64,000 nucleotides of DNA from Mycolicibacterium septicum DSM 44393 (GCF_000455325.1 NZ_HG322951.1:2616744-2680743); one strand, 5' to 3'; shown: positions 26,537-35,750, counted from the stretch's first letter. The notes: generated by a model not told the origin, from the sequence alone. Made by a program: numbers and translations.

Positions 26537-27769
26537 CTAGAGCCCCAGTTCTGCCTTGGCGAGGATGTTTCGCTGAATTTCGTTGCTACCGGCGTAGATC
26601 GAGCCGGCCCGGTCGTTGAAGTAGCGCAGCGGGGCGACCGCCTGCCACGGCGCTCCGCTGTGATAGCCGTCGGCGGGCGGTTCGTACTCGGCCACCGGGC
26701 CGCCCGGGAAGGTGGCGTGCGGTTGGTAGGCGCGGGCGAGCGGGCCCGCGGCCTCCATGGACAGTTCGGTCAGGGTCTGGCTCAGTTCGGTGCTCAGGAT
26801 CTTGAGCATCGACGACGCCGTACCGGGATGACCGCCCTCGGCGACCGCGGCCAGCACCTGGTACTCCAGGATTTCCAGCACATCGGTGCGGAGCCGGGCG
26901 TCGGCGAGCCTGCGGCTGAAGGCCGGGTCGTCGATCAGCCGGCCACCGGCCGGTCCGGGCATATCGGAGGCAACCGCTGAGATTTCGTCGCCAAGCACCT
27001 GCAACGCCGGTGCGTTGGCGCCGCCGCCACGCTCGAATTCCAGCAGATACTTGGCGACGGTCCAGCCGTCGTCGATCGTGCCGATCACGTTGGACTTCGG
27101 TACCCGGACCTCGTCGAAGAAGACCTGATTCTGGACCTCTTCGCCGGAAGTCATGACCAGCGGGCGGATTTCGATGCCGGGGGAGGTCATGTCGATCAGC
27201 ACGAAGGTGATGCCCTGCTGCTTCTTGGCGCCACGGGTGGTGCGCACCAGCGCGAACATCCAGTTGGCTTCCTGGGCGTGGGTGGTCCAGATCTTGCTGC
27301 CGGTGCACACCAGGTCATCCCCGTCGGACACCGCTGCCATCGACAGCGCGGCCAGGTCCGACCCGGCCTCTGGCTCGGAGTAGCCCTGGCAGAAGAACAC
27401 CTCACCGGTCAGGATGCCGGGAAGGAAGTTGTCCTTCTGCGCCTGCGTACCGAATTTGATGATCGCGTGGGCCACCATGCGGATGCCCATGGGCGACAGT
27501 GACGGGGCGCCGGCCAGGGTCGACTCGCGACTGAAGATGTAGTGCTGCGTGAGGCTCCAGTCGCAGCCGCCGTGTTCCACCGGCCAGGCCGGGGCCGCCC
27601 AGCCACGCTCGTGGAGGATCTTCTGCCAGGCCATGCTGGCGTCGTGATCGGCATACACGCTGGTCATCAGCTGGCCCGCACGCCGGATCTCGGGAGTCAG
27701 ATTCTTGGCGAGAAAGTCGCGAACCTCGTCGCGGAATTTCTGGTCGCTCGTCGACCACTTCAGGTCCAT
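26537..27769 (-). CDS. Acyl-CoA dehydrogenase, large-subunit type
   Basis: 410 residues, PimC-like branch. YSEPEAGSDLAAL is the flavin loop, KIWTTHAQEANWMF follows, and YAGSNEIQRNILAKAELGL is the intact C-terminal FAD signature. With the neighbouring gene it probably forms a heteromeric enzyme for alpha,beta-dehydrogenation of a branched, dicarboxylic or ring-bearing acyl-CoA. Transcribed first in the pair; divergent from the PAS protein. Exact substrate unknown. Confidence 0.9.
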   Translation of the reverse strand: MDLKWSTSDQKFRDEVRDFLAKNLTPEIRRAGQLMTSVYADHDASMAWQKILHERGWAAPAWPVEHGGCDWSLTQHYIFSRESTLAGAPSLSPMGIRMVAHAIIKFGTQAQKDNFLPGILTGEVFFCQGYSEPEAGSDLAALSMAAVSDGDDLVCTGSKIWTTHAQEANWMFALVRTTRGAKKQQGITFVLIDMTSPGIEIRPLVMTSGEEVQNQVFFDEVRVPKSNVIGTIDDGWTVAKYLLEFERGGGANAPALQVLGDEISAVASDMPGPAGGRLIDDPAFSRRLADARLRTDVLEILEYQVLAAVAEGGHPGTASSMLKILSTELSQTLTELSMEAAGPLARAYQPHATFPGGPVAEYEPPADGYHSGAPWQAVAPLRYFNDRAGSIYAGSNEIQRNILAKAELGL

Positions 27770-27930
27770 GCCTGCCCCTGTCTACTGGTGTCGCTCCACA
27801 GAGTAAACCTAGTTAGTCAAGTGGCGCAGGCCACCCCGACCCTGGGCGTCGGCTCGACCGGGGCGGGTCCTTACCGCACGTTGCTGGTCGGTGGTGGCAC
27901 CTGGCCTGGGCCGCGGGCGATAATCGACTC

Positions 27931-28332
27931 GTGGAGCGTCGCCAGAGCGGTCAGGACCCGCAATCGCCGATGACACTGCTGCAGAACATTCCTGCGCTGG
28001 TGGTGCTGGAGCGGTTCCCGGTGCCGGTGTTGGCAATCGCCGAGGATGGGACGATCCTCTTCGCCAACAGTGCGTTCGGTGAGATGGTCGGCCGCGACAC
28101 CGATGCAGTCAAGACCATGCAGTTTGCTGAGATATTCCATTCGCTGCCGGCCGACGAGTCGGCGGTCTCGGTGATGCGGGCCAATGCCGGGCTGCTGGTC
28201 GACCTCGTCCACCGCGACGGTTCGATCGTGCGGGCGCGGATGAGCAAGTCGGCGCTGCTGCGCGGCGACGACCCGGTGGTGCTGGCGACGTTCCAGGACC
28301 TCACCGAGCGGTTGTGGTCCGAAGAGTTGTAG
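27931..28332 (+). CDS. Single PAS-domain protein
   Basis: Up to 133 residues consisting of one PAS domain (ERFPVPVLAIAEDGTILFAN, FGEMVGRD.., VDLVHRDGSIVRARMSKS). No kinase, cyclase or DNA-binding domain is attached. Start: GTG at 27931, or the ATG at 27970 where similarity begins; neither has a strong ribosome site. It ends 3 bp before the convergent TetR. It may be a sensor or ligand-binding regulator; partner unknown. Confidence 0.7.
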   Translation: MERRQSGQDPQSPMTLLQNIPALVVLERFPVPVLAIAEDGTILFANSAFGEMVGRDTDAVKTMQFAEIFHSLPADESAVSVMRANAGLLVDLVHRDGSIVRARMSKSALLRGDDPVVLATFQDLTERLWSEEL

Positions 28333-28335
28333 GAG

Positions 28336-28989
28336 CTAGCCCGCGGCCTGGGTTCGGCGCAGCGATTCGCGGGCCAGGAATTCACGGAAGTAATCCAGCG
28401 ATTCCCTGCTGACGATCGCGGGGAGCAGTAGGTCCCACGTGTGGGCGACACGTTCGCGTAAGTCGGTGCCTGTCGCGTTGGCACGCGAGAGGGCCTCGGC
28501 TCCCAGCATGGATCCGAGGATCACCTCGGCGGCGCCGGCGATGTCGAGGTTTTCCCGTAGGTCGCCTTCCTCGGCCGCCTGGATCAACTGCGTTCTGAGC
28601 TCATCGAGCCAGCTTGTGTAGACCTGGGTGGCGGCGGCGTTGATGCCGCTGAACGTCCGCAGCAATTGCATGCCGATCTGCGCGACCTTGTCCGAGCGGG
28701 CGAAATCGGCCACCACGAACAGCCCGTGGATGGTGTTTTCCAAAGCCGGCGACGAGGATTCGGCGATGGCGCGGAACGTGGCCAGCATCGCCGTGCCACC
28801 GTCGCTGATGATCGCCTCGGCCAGCGATTCCTTCGAGTCGAAGTGGTAGTAGAGCGCGCCTTTGGTCATCTCGGCCCGCGCGATGATGTCACCGAGCCCG
28901 GTCGCCGGATAGCCGTGCTCGCTGAACAGGTCGACGGCGGCGGCGATGATCTTCTGCCGGGTCAGCTCGGATCGGGCCTGGCGGGCCAT
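28336..28989 (-). CDS. TetR regulator, ScbR-like (second of a tandem pair)
   Basis: 217 residues. The helix-turn-helix GLGDIIARAEMTKGALYYHFDSKE and the preceding SEHGYPATG resemble the gamma-butyrolactone-receptor type of actinobacterial TetR proteins. It begins 1 bp after the stop of a second TetR of the same type, so both are co-transcribed. Ligand unknown; most mycobacterial members are not known to bind butyrolactones. Confidence 0.85.
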   Translation of the reverse strand: MARQARSELTRQKIIAAAVDLFSEHGYPATGLGDIIARAEMTKGALYYHFDSKESLAEAIISDGGTAMLATFRAIAESSSPALENTIHGLFVVADFARSDKVAQIGMQLLRTFSGINAAATQVYTSWLDELRTQLIQAAEEGDLRENLDIAGAAEVILGSMLGAEALSRANATGTDLRERVAHTWDLLLPAIVSRESLDYFREFLARESLRRTQAAG

Positions 28990-28990
28990 G

Positions 28991-29701
28991 TCAGGATCGC
29001 CCGACGGCTGCGTTGGGTGCGCCGTCCGGTGAGTGGGGGCGCAGGGGGACTACCTTCTTGACGCCGACCGCGGTGCGGCGCCGGATGAACTGCTTGAGGT
29101 ACGCGAGCCGCTCCGGTTCGACGAACCCGGGGAGCGCCAGCCGCCAGCCGTGCTCGAGCTCGGTGAGGAACCGCGGCGGATCGTCGAGGTCACTCGTCTG
29201 GCGCACGCCCAGGTAGAGGGACACCAACAACCGGGCGATCGCTTCCGGGTCGCTGTCGGCGGTGAAGTCGCCTTCGCCGATGGCGCGTTTGGCGATGCCC
29301 GCGAAACCCTGTACCCATTCTCCGAGCACCCGCGGCCCCAGGCCGTCGGTCCGGCCGATGGATTCGACCAGGTTCAGGGCTGCCCGGGCCATCGGGTCGC
29401 CGATGTCTTCTGCTGCCACCAGACAGGTGAGGTCGATCAACGTCTCCGCTCCCGACAGGTTGCGGGCCAGGACCTCCTCGACGGCCTTGTTGCCCTGCGC
29501 GGTGCGGTGCTCGACGATCGAGACCGCCAGCGCGTGCTTGGACCGGAAGTGGAAGTACAGCGCACCCTTCGTGACGGCGGCGTCGGCCAGGATGTCGTCG
29601 AGGCTCACCAGGCTGTACGGCGTGTGGGCGAACTGCCGCGCTGCCGCCTGCAGGATCTGGAGGCGGGTCAGCTCTGCTCGCCGGTCGAGCTGCTCAGTCA
29701 C
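28991..29701 (-). CDS. TetR regulator, ScbR-like (first of a tandem pair)
   Basis: 236 residues. The DNA-binding part has SLVSLDDILADAAVTKGALYFHFRSKHALA, similar to its downstream neighbour, which suggests an old duplication. A basic C-terminal tail (RRRTAVGVKKVVPLRPH) is extra. It is divergent from the FAD-binding gene and has an AT-rich upstream region with a weak inverted repeat. Confidence 0.85.
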   Translation of the reverse strand: MTEQLDRRAELTRLQILQAAARQFAHTPYSLVSLDDILADAAVTKGALYFHFRSKHALAVSIVEHRTAQGNKAVEEVLARNLSGAETLIDLTCLVAAEDIGDPMARAALNLVESIGRTDGLGPRVLGEWVQGFAGIAKRAIGEGDFTADSDPEAIARLLVSLYLGVRQTSDLDDPPRFLTELEHGWRLALPGFVEPERLAYLKQFIRRRTAVGVKKVVPLRPHSPDGAPNAAVGRS

Positions 29702-30073
29702 CTCGGGGCCTTCCTGACTCTGATCGGCCGGTGGTCTTGTCTGATTTCACCGTCGCCACCAGCAGACTCAAAGTCTTCACCGTACGTGCATAACATTCTA
29801 AAGGTATGTATCGTGCTTAGCGTGATAACTCTTGGTTCGTCGCGGGTTGCCCGCCCGGCGGTGGCGCATGCCACGGCCGCGGGCGCAGTGGCGAGCGCCA
29901 CCATTTGGCGGTCGGCAGTAGCCAAGGGCTATCCTGGAAGCGTTGTCATGGCCTGCACCGGCAATCCCCCTCGAATCCCGGTGCGGGCCATGGCGACCCT
30001 AATTTCTGGTGCCTACCAAAGTGATTCGATCTTGATGATGCACCATGCGGTTCAGTCGGAGTGTCACTAGACG
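29702..30073. other. 370-bp intergenic region upstream of the TetR pair
   Basis: No convincing gene. The part at 29780-29830 is AT-rich and contains an imperfect repeat, ACATTCT-AAA-GGTATGT (29793-29809), a candidate operator for one of the TetR proteins. Further on are two small hairpins, GTGGC-GCAT-GCCAC near 29864 and GTGGCG-AG-CGCCAC near 29890. An open plus-strand frame runs to 30070 but lacks coding character. Confidence 0.45.
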
Positions 30074-30946
30074 ATGTGGGATGACGAAGTCGACGTCGTT
30101 TGCTGTGGCTCGGGCTTCGGTGCGTTGGCCGCGGCTGTCGCGGCAGCGGATGCCGGGCTCGACGTGCATATCGTTCGCCCAGCGGCCGCGAGCAACCCGC
30201 AATCGGTGACGCCGGGTGCGGAGGCACCGTGGCTGGGCGCGGGCATCCAGGATCCCGAGACCCGTGACTACCTCGACGAGTTGTCGGCGGACGTGAAGCC
30301 GGTCGATGACGCCGAGTACGACACCGCTCTGACGGTTCGGGCGGTCACCGACTGGACCCCGGTCACCGGACGCGGCCGGATCGCTCCGTTCTACGGCGCC
30401 CGGCTGCAGGACTGGGCGCAATCCTGCCTGACGTCTCCCTACGGCGTGCTCTACACCCGGTTGGCCGATCGGGGCACCACCTCGATGAAGACCCGCACCG
30501 GCGAAGAGATCCAGGTCAAGGTGCTCGGGACGCTGGAAGCCCAGAGTGAGTCCGGCGCCGCATCGATGGTTGGTGACTGGCTGTCGGCGCAGGCGCTCGA
30601 CCGCCAGATCCACACCCTGGACAACAGCACGCTGCGACGCATCGTGTTCGAGGAGGGCGAGGTTCTCGGGGCGGTGTTCGACACCGCCGAGGGTCCGCTG
30701 GCGTTGCGGGCCCGCCACGGCGTGGCCCTGTCGACCGAACCCCGCGTCGGTGGCTCGGCGCCCGGTCAGCTCATCGAGCCCGGTAAGCCGTTGCAGGTGG
30801 GCCTGGTCGGTTACAGTGCCAGCAGATTCGGTCGCGTGGAACTGCTGGCCCACGAGCCTGACACCGGACGATCGGACTACTGCCGATCTGGCGGAGTGCA
30901 CGACTCACCGCGTGAGTCGTACCGGTCACGTGCGCGGCGCGGCTGA
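30074..30946 (+). CDS. FAD-binding flavoprotein-like protein
   Basis: 290 residues. The N-terminal DEVDVVCCGSGFGALAAAVA is a dinucleotide-binding GxGxxG fold like that of fumarate-reductase/ketosteroid-dehydrogenase flavoproteins, but those are 450-560 residues; here a long catalytic part is missing. The middle (EEIQVKVLGTLEAQSESG..) is unlike known oxidoreductases. The last 21 bp overlap the convergent GGDEF-EAL gene. Function unknown; it may be a degenerate or regulatory relative. Confidence 0.65.
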   Translation: MWDDEVDVVCCGSGFGALAAAVAAADAGLDVHIVRPAAASNPQSVTPGAEAPWLGAGIQDPETRDYLDELSADVKPVDDAEYDTALTVRAVTDWTPVTGRGRIAPFYGARLQDWAQSCLTSPYGVLYTRLADRGTTSMKTRTGEEIQVKVLGTLEAQSESGAASMVGDWLSAQALDRQIHTLDNSTLRRIVFEEGEVLGAVFDTAEGPLALRARHGVALSTEPRVGGSAPGQLIEPGKPLQVGLVGYSASRFGRVELLAHEPDTGRSDYCRSGGVHDSPRESYRSRARRG

Positions 30947-32800
30947 GAAGTGCACCGGTACCCGCCCTTTGGCCAGTAACGCGGCCATCTCGTGGCCGAG
31001 GATCGGCTTGGACAGCAAGAACCCCTGGGCGCGGTAGCAGCCGTGTCTCAGCAGCGTCAGCGCGGCCCGTTCGGTCTCCACCCCTTCGGCCACCAGCTGT
31101 AGGCCGAAGGCGCCGGCCAGGGCGATCACCGCGCGCACGATCGGCAGGTCGCCCGGGTCGGATCCGAGTCCCGCGACGAAGCTGCGGTCGATCTTGAGGG
31201 TGTCCACCGGGAGCGATTTCAACAGCGACAGCGCGCTGTAGCCGGTGCCGAAGTCGTCGATGGCCACCTGCACGCCGACCTTGTGCAATCCCGTCAGGGT
31301 CGAACGAGTGGTTTCGATGTCCTGCACCACGATGCTCTCGGTGATCTCCAGGCAGACCGACCCGCGCGGGAGGCGGAACTCCTTCATGACCCCGGCGACC
31401 GACGCGACGAATCCGTCGGTCACCAACTGCACCGGGGACACGTTGATCCGCAGCACGATGTTGCGGCCGACGCCGTTGGCCCGCCAGCGGGCGAACTCTT
31501 CACATGCGTTGCGCAGCACCCAGCGGCCCAATTCGCCTGCCAGATTTATGGATTCGGCCACGCCGATGAAGGAGTCGGGGGACAGCAGCCCGCGGGTCGG
31601 GTGCTGCCAGCGGACCAGGGCCTCGGCGGCGAGCACCTCACCGGTGCGCATGTCGATCTCGGGTAGATAGTGCAACACCAGTGCGCCGCTCTCGATCACG
31701 CTCTGCAGGTGCAGCTCGATGTCGTTGCGGAAGTCGATCTCCATCGCCATCTCGTCGGAGAACACCGCGACCCGGTTGCCCCCGGAGCTCTTCGCCGTCA
31801 GTACTGCGTGGTCGGCCCGGTTGAGCAGGTCGGAGGTGGAGTCTCGGCCCGGAATGCCTTGCGCCAGACCGATGCTGACGGTACGGGTGAGCATCTCGCC
31901 TTCGATGGTCACCCGTTCGCGCAGAACCGACTGGAGTCGGTACGCCAATGCCGTGGCTGCCTCGGCCGTCATCGAGGCCGCGGGGACCACGACGAACTCG
32001 TCGCCGCCGAGTCGCGCGATGAGCTTGGGTGAATCGTCGCCGCGTTGCAACCGTTCGGCCAGGATGCTGATGAAGGCATCACCGGCGGTATGACCCAGAT
32101 AGTCATTGATCGCCTTCAACCGGTCCAGGTCGAAGAACATCACCACGACCGGGCCGGGCTGGCCGGGAGCCAGCCGGGCCTCCAGGTGGGCCATGAGCGC
32201 CCTGCGGTTGTGCAGCCCGGTGAGGTGGTCGTGATCGGCGAGGTAACGCAACCGGTCCTCGGCCTCGATGCGGGCCTGCACCTGGGCGAACAGCGAGGCG
32301 ATCGCCTTGAGCGCGTTGAGTTCGGCGGGTAGCCACTCGCGATCGCCGAACTTGACGAACCCCAGGACGCCGGTGGTGACGTCCCCGGACAACAACGGCA
32401 CACATGCCATCGAGGTGCTGGCGATGTGGCGTCCCGCCTCGATCGTGCGCTGGTAGTCGTCAGTGTCCGGTTCCGGGCGGAAGACCGCCGGCTCCTTGAG
32501 GTGCTCGGCCATCGCGAACACCGGATCGGCGTCCGCGAAGTGGATGACCGCGATCGGGTCGGTGGGGCTGTCCGGCGGGCGCGGTGGCCACTCGGCCACC
32601 AACCGGGTCGCGTGCGTCTCGTGATCGTTGTGACGCAGGAAGCTCACGTCGACATCGAAGAACGAGACCAGTTCGGCCAGCACCTGCTGGCTCACCGCGA
32701 CCGAGGTCGCGGCGTCGACCGCCATGAGTTGCGTCGCGACCGACGTGACGAGCAGTTCGAGGCTGCCTGGCACCAGATACCTCCGCATATACCTCTGCAC
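30926..32800 (-). CDS. GAF-GGDEF-EAL cyclic-di-GMP enzyme (Rv1354c-like)
   Basis: 624 residues. A GAF domain (about 20-175), then a GGDEF domain with intact RLGGDEF at 265-269, then an EAL domain with EALVRW at 393-398 and IDDFGTGYSALS later. Both diguanylate cyclase and phosphodiesterase motifs are intact. The position of the usual inhibitory RxxD site reads DSPK, so product inhibition there is not expected. Size and domain order match M. tuberculosis Rv1354c. GTG start, 5 bp after the MoeY-like gene, in the same operon. Confidence 0.9.
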   Translation of the reverse strand: MQRYMRRYLVPGSLELLVTSVATQLMAVDAATSVAVSQQVLAELVSFFDVDVSFLRHNDHETHATRLVAEWPPRPPDSPTDPIAVIHFADADPVFAMAEHLKEPAVFRPEPDTDDYQRTIEAGRHIASTSMACVPLLSGDVTTGVLGFVKFGDREWLPAELNALKAIASLFAQVQARIEAEDRLRYLADHDHLTGLHNRRALMAHLEARLAPGQPGPVVVMFFDLDRLKAINDYLGHTAGDAFISILAERLQRGDDSPKLIARLGGDEFVVVPAASMTAEAATALAYRLQSVLRERVTIEGEMLTRTVSIGLAQGIPGRDSTSDLLNRADHAVLTAKSSGGNRVAVFSDEMAMEIDFRNDIELHLQSVIESGALVLHYLPEIDMRTGEVLAAEALVRWQHPTRGLLSPDSFIGVAESINLAGELGRWVLRNACEEFARWRANGVGRNIVLRINVSPVQLVTDGFVASVAGVMKEFRLPRGSVCLEITESIVVQDIETTRSTLTGLHKVGVQVAIDDFGTGYSALSLLKSLPVDTLKIDRSFVAGLGSDPGDLPIVRAVIALAGAFGLQLVAEGVETERAALTLLRHGCYRAQGFLLSKPILGHEMAALLAKGRVPVHFSAAPRT

Positions 32801-32805
32801 CGGCC

Positions 32806-34998
32806 TCAGCTGTACTGCGGCGTCAGGCCGGTACGGGCTCGGCGTCGGCTCCGTACGGTCGGACGCGGTGCGTAGGACAGCCTGAGCACCAGCGCCTGTG
32901 ATTCGTCGCGCTCGGTGTTGGTCAACCTGCGAAAAGCGTACTGCAGATCGCGCAGCGCATCGGCGTGACCAGGCGAGAGTGCGCTGCGGTCCCGGTCGTC
33001 GTGCGCGTACAGGAACGCCGGCGACACGGGTTGAACCGCGAGCCCGTGGCGCTGAGCGTGGATCCAGACAGCTTCGACCGCCGACCCGGCCAGGGCGTAG
33101 TCGGTCAACCGGCGGCCGCGAACCGAGACGACGGCCAGCCCCGAGCTCGAGGTGACCCGTTCGTAGGTGTCGTCGCCGAGTGCCGACCCGGCATCCCAGT
33201 CCGACAACTTCGCCATCACCTCGGGCCGACGCAGGATGTCGAGCACCACCAGGTCGGCCGGGTCCAACCCGAGCGTCGTCACGTCGATTCCGGCATCAGG
33301 GTCTGCATCGCCGGGCCAGCGCAGTTCCGACATCATCTCCCGGTGCAGGGTCGGGGTGAGGTACCGGATCCGGTCCGCCGCGGCGAGTAGGCGTGCGGCG
33401 GTTTCGATCTCGGCCCGATCGTCGAGGATCGTCAGTTCGGCACCCTCGTTTCGGGCGGCGGTCCGCAGATCGGCGATCACGTCGCCGGCGATCGGAGCCG
33501 ATGTGCCCCGGAGCCTGTTCGTCTCCCTGGCCAGCATCGGCTCGTAGAGCTCAGCCAGTTCAGGTGCGCTGCCGGGGGCGAACTCCGCGACCCCGAACAA
33601 GGGCGTGCCCTCGTCGCCGCGGGACCACTCCACCTGCCCGGTCAGGCCGTGTGCGGCGGCAGCCACCCTGGCATTGAACGCCGCCGCCCCCAGCGCCACG
33701 GCGCTGCCGCGGTACCCGACGTCCATGGCGGTGGTGTATTTCGTCGCCAACCGGAGGTTGATCTGGTCGTCACTCGCCTCGAAATGCCACGGTTGGACGT
33801 TGCCGCCGGAGGGTGCGCGAGTCGCCGCATAGGTGAGGATCTCTGCCATCCCACCGGGTTCGGCGTCGGCCTCGGCGCCCGCGGGGGTGGGTGTGGATGT
33901 GGGTGTGGGTGCTGATCGGGTGACCAGCGGATCGCTGATGCCGTCGAGTGCGTCTGCGACGTCGACGCGCACTCGCCCCGACGGCATCGGCTCACCCAGG
34001 CCGATGCGTCGCACGGCATTGGCGATCACCGTCGCCCCGAGCACGACTTCGGCGGCGAGTTGGGGCCAGGTGCTCAGTGTCTTGCCGACTTCGACCAGCG
34101 AGGCCGCCATCCGGGGTGAGAGCTGGGGAGCGTCGAGAATGCGCAGCACGTGTGGCACCTTGTCCTTGCTGCTGAGCCCGGCCAGGTCGCGCGCGGCGAT
34201 GTCGCCGAGCAGACCGTGCAGGATCGGCCGCGCGGGTTCCAGGTCGAACCGCTCCACATCGAGCAGCCCGCGGTCGCCCGTGGTCATCAGCACAGGTAGC
34301 CGACGGGCCCGGGCGGCCTCGCGGACAAGCACTTTCGCATCCAGCGAGTCGCATTCCTCGACGACGATGTCGAGCCCCCGCAGGAACTCGTCGATGGACT
34401 CGGGTACCGCACCGCTGCGATCGATCCGGACCGTGATGTACGGGTCGATCTCGGCGATCCTGCGTGCGGCCACCACCGCCTTGTTCAGCCCGAGGTCGAA
34501 CACCGTGCCGGGGACCCGGTTGAGGTTCGCCAACTCGAGTTCGTCGAAGTCGGTGAGGCGGATCTCGCCGCACAGCCCCTCGGTGGCCAGGTTGTAGGCG
34601 ATGGCGTGTCCCACGCTGAGGCCGACGACGCCGATCTTCAGGCCCGACAGCCGTCGCTGTTCGTCGGCGGTGACGAGGTTGCGATTGCGATCCAGGCGTA
34701 ACCGATTGAAGGCGTCCGGACCCAATATGTGGACCAGGCTCCGGCGCCACGGGTAGTAAGCCCAGCGCGTCGGTTCATCGAGCAATTCCTGGTCCACCGC
34801 AGGGACGAGTGTGCGCAGCGCAGCCTGCTGTTCGCGACATTCATCGATGACCGTGATGCGCGGGTCTCGTCGAAGCTGGTCGACGGTGCTCCCCGGATGC
34901 CCTTCGTCATCGACGAAGATGGCTCGATATTGATCGGGGTCGTTGAGTTCGCTCGATTCGGAATTCATGTCGCCTCCGTGCAGTCCTTCGTGGGTCAT
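32806..34998 (-). CDS. moeY: E1-like (ThiF) / nitroreductase fusion protein, MoeY type
   Basis: 730 residues, like Rv1355c. Residues 120-330 form an E1/ThiF adenylating domain (GLKIGVVGLSVGHAIAYNL, TDFDELELANLNRV); the usual Cys pairs for zinc are not evident. A Pro/Thr-rich linker near 370 (PTPTSTPTPA) leads to a nitroreductase-like FMN domain beginning ATRAPSGGNVQPWHF. The start overlaps the upstream stop (ATGA at 34998); an alternative ATG at 34968 has GGAGG upstream. Despite its name, no link to molybdopterin is visible. It may activate and oxidise a small peptide or acid. Confidence 0.85.
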   Translation of the reverse strand: MTHEGLHGGDMNSESSELNDPDQYRAIFVDDEGHPGSTVDQLRRDPRITVIDECREQQAALRTLVPAVDQELLDEPTRWAYYPWRRSLVHILGPDAFNRLRLDRNRNLVTADEQRRLSGLKIGVVGLSVGHAIAYNLATEGLCGEIRLTDFDELELANLNRVPGTVFDLGLNKAVVAARRIAEIDPYITVRIDRSGAVPESIDEFLRGLDIVVEECDSLDAKVLVREAARARRLPVLMTTGDRGLLDVERFDLEPARPILHGLLGDIAARDLAGLSSKDKVPHVLRILDAPQLSPRMAASLVEVGKTLSTWPQLAAEVVLGATVIANAVRRIGLGEPMPSGRVRVDVADALDGISDPLVTRSAPTPTSTPTPAGAEADAEPGGMAEILTYAATRAPSGGNVQPWHFEASDDQINLRLATKYTTAMDVGYRGSAVALGAAAFNARVAAAAHGLTGQVEWSRGDEGTPLFGVAEFAPGSAPELAELYEPMLARETNRLRGTSAPIAGDVIADLRTAARNEGAELTILDDRAEIETAARLLAAADRIRYLTPTLHREMMSELRWPGDADPDAGIDVTTLGLDPADLVVLDILRRPEVMAKLSDWDAGSALGDDTYERVTSSSGLAVVSVRGRRLTDYALAGSAVEAVWIHAQRHGLAVQPVSPAFLYAHDDRDRSALSPGHADALRDLQYAFRRLTNTERDESQALVLRLSYAPRPTVRSRRRARTGLTPQYS

Positions 34999-35750
34999 CG
35001 TCCCGCCGCGGCGGAAGCAAGGGCGTCGACGTCGGCTGCGTGCGTGCGCGGAGTGATTCGCTGAGCCTCGGTGAAGTATCGCGACAGCTGCGCAGCGTCG
35101 GCGTGATTGGCGAATGTGCGGCTATCCCACCACATCATCTTCGTCTGGTAGCGTTCGTCCGGATATGGAGTTGCCGGGATTTTGGCCGCCAGCACCCCGC
35201 CCGAAGACAGCCAGCGTTTCAGGACGTATGCCGCCGCTGTGGCCATTGCGAACTGAATGTTGAGCATTGTCATGGAATGCAGTGGCATACGCGCAAGAGT
35301 ATCGGTCAGTGCCCGGCTCTGTTCGGGGTCGTCACAGACCCAGGCTGTCTTCATTTCGACCACTCCGAACGGCAGGCGGTCGGCGATCATCTTTCGCACG
35401 GAATCCAGCCCGGGCTGTCCGCTCCATTCGACGACTGCATGGCTTTCGTCGACGCTTCGGTAGGGCCCTTTGGCCCGAAGGCCGCCGACAACCCGGCCGG
35501 AGGTATTGATCCCTACGCAGAACAACGCCGTATCGTCGCCCGTCTCTAGGGCTTTCGCGTCAAGTGCCAGTTCGACACCGTGTTTGCGGTAGTTCGACTC
35601 GGCCCCGCGGACGTATTCGGTCCACAATTCGCGCTCTGCGCCGGGCTGGGCCACGACGATGGTGCACTCGCTGTCGGGGTCCCACCAGCTTGGGCTTTCG
35701 TCCAGTGCGATGGCGGTACGGCCGGCGGCATCGAGTTGGGGAGCGGTCAT
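34995..35750 (-). CDS. Acyltransferase-like protein, possible autoinducer-synthase/FeeM fold
   Basis: About 251 residues. The arrangement TSGRVVGGLRAKGPY, then AVVEWSGQPGLDSVRKMIADR and LARMPLHSMTMLNIQFAMATA recalls GNAT-type N-acyl amino acid or homoserine-lactone synthases, but similarity is weak. The tail ends WWDSRTFANHADAAQLSRY. I start at the ATG at 35750; the ORF upstream is not coding. It overlaps the MoeY-like gene by 4 bp and is first in the operon with it and the GGDEF-EAL gene. Confidence 0.55.
   Translation of the reverse strand: MTAPQLDAAGRTAIALDESPSWWDPDSECTIVVAQPGAERELWTEYVRGAESNYRKHGVELALDAKALETGDDTALFCVGINTSGRVVGGLRAKGPYRSVDESHAVVEWSGQPGLDSVRKMIADRLPFGVVEMKTAWVCDDPEQSRALTDTLARMPLHSMTMLNIQFAMATAAAYVLKRWLSSGGVLAAKIPATPYPDERYQTKMMWWDSRTFANHADAAQLSRYFTEAQRITPRTHAADVDALASAAAGR

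Noticed and set aside
27790..27830. Motif TTGACTAACTAGG in the promoter of the acyl-CoA dehydrogenase pair as a TetR operator
   Set aside because: The right half is not symmetric, so it does not form a convincing inverted repeat.
29821..30070. Small plus-strand frame before the FAD-binding gene
   Set aside because: No ribosome site and irregular composition; it overlaps small hairpins and is likely non-coding.
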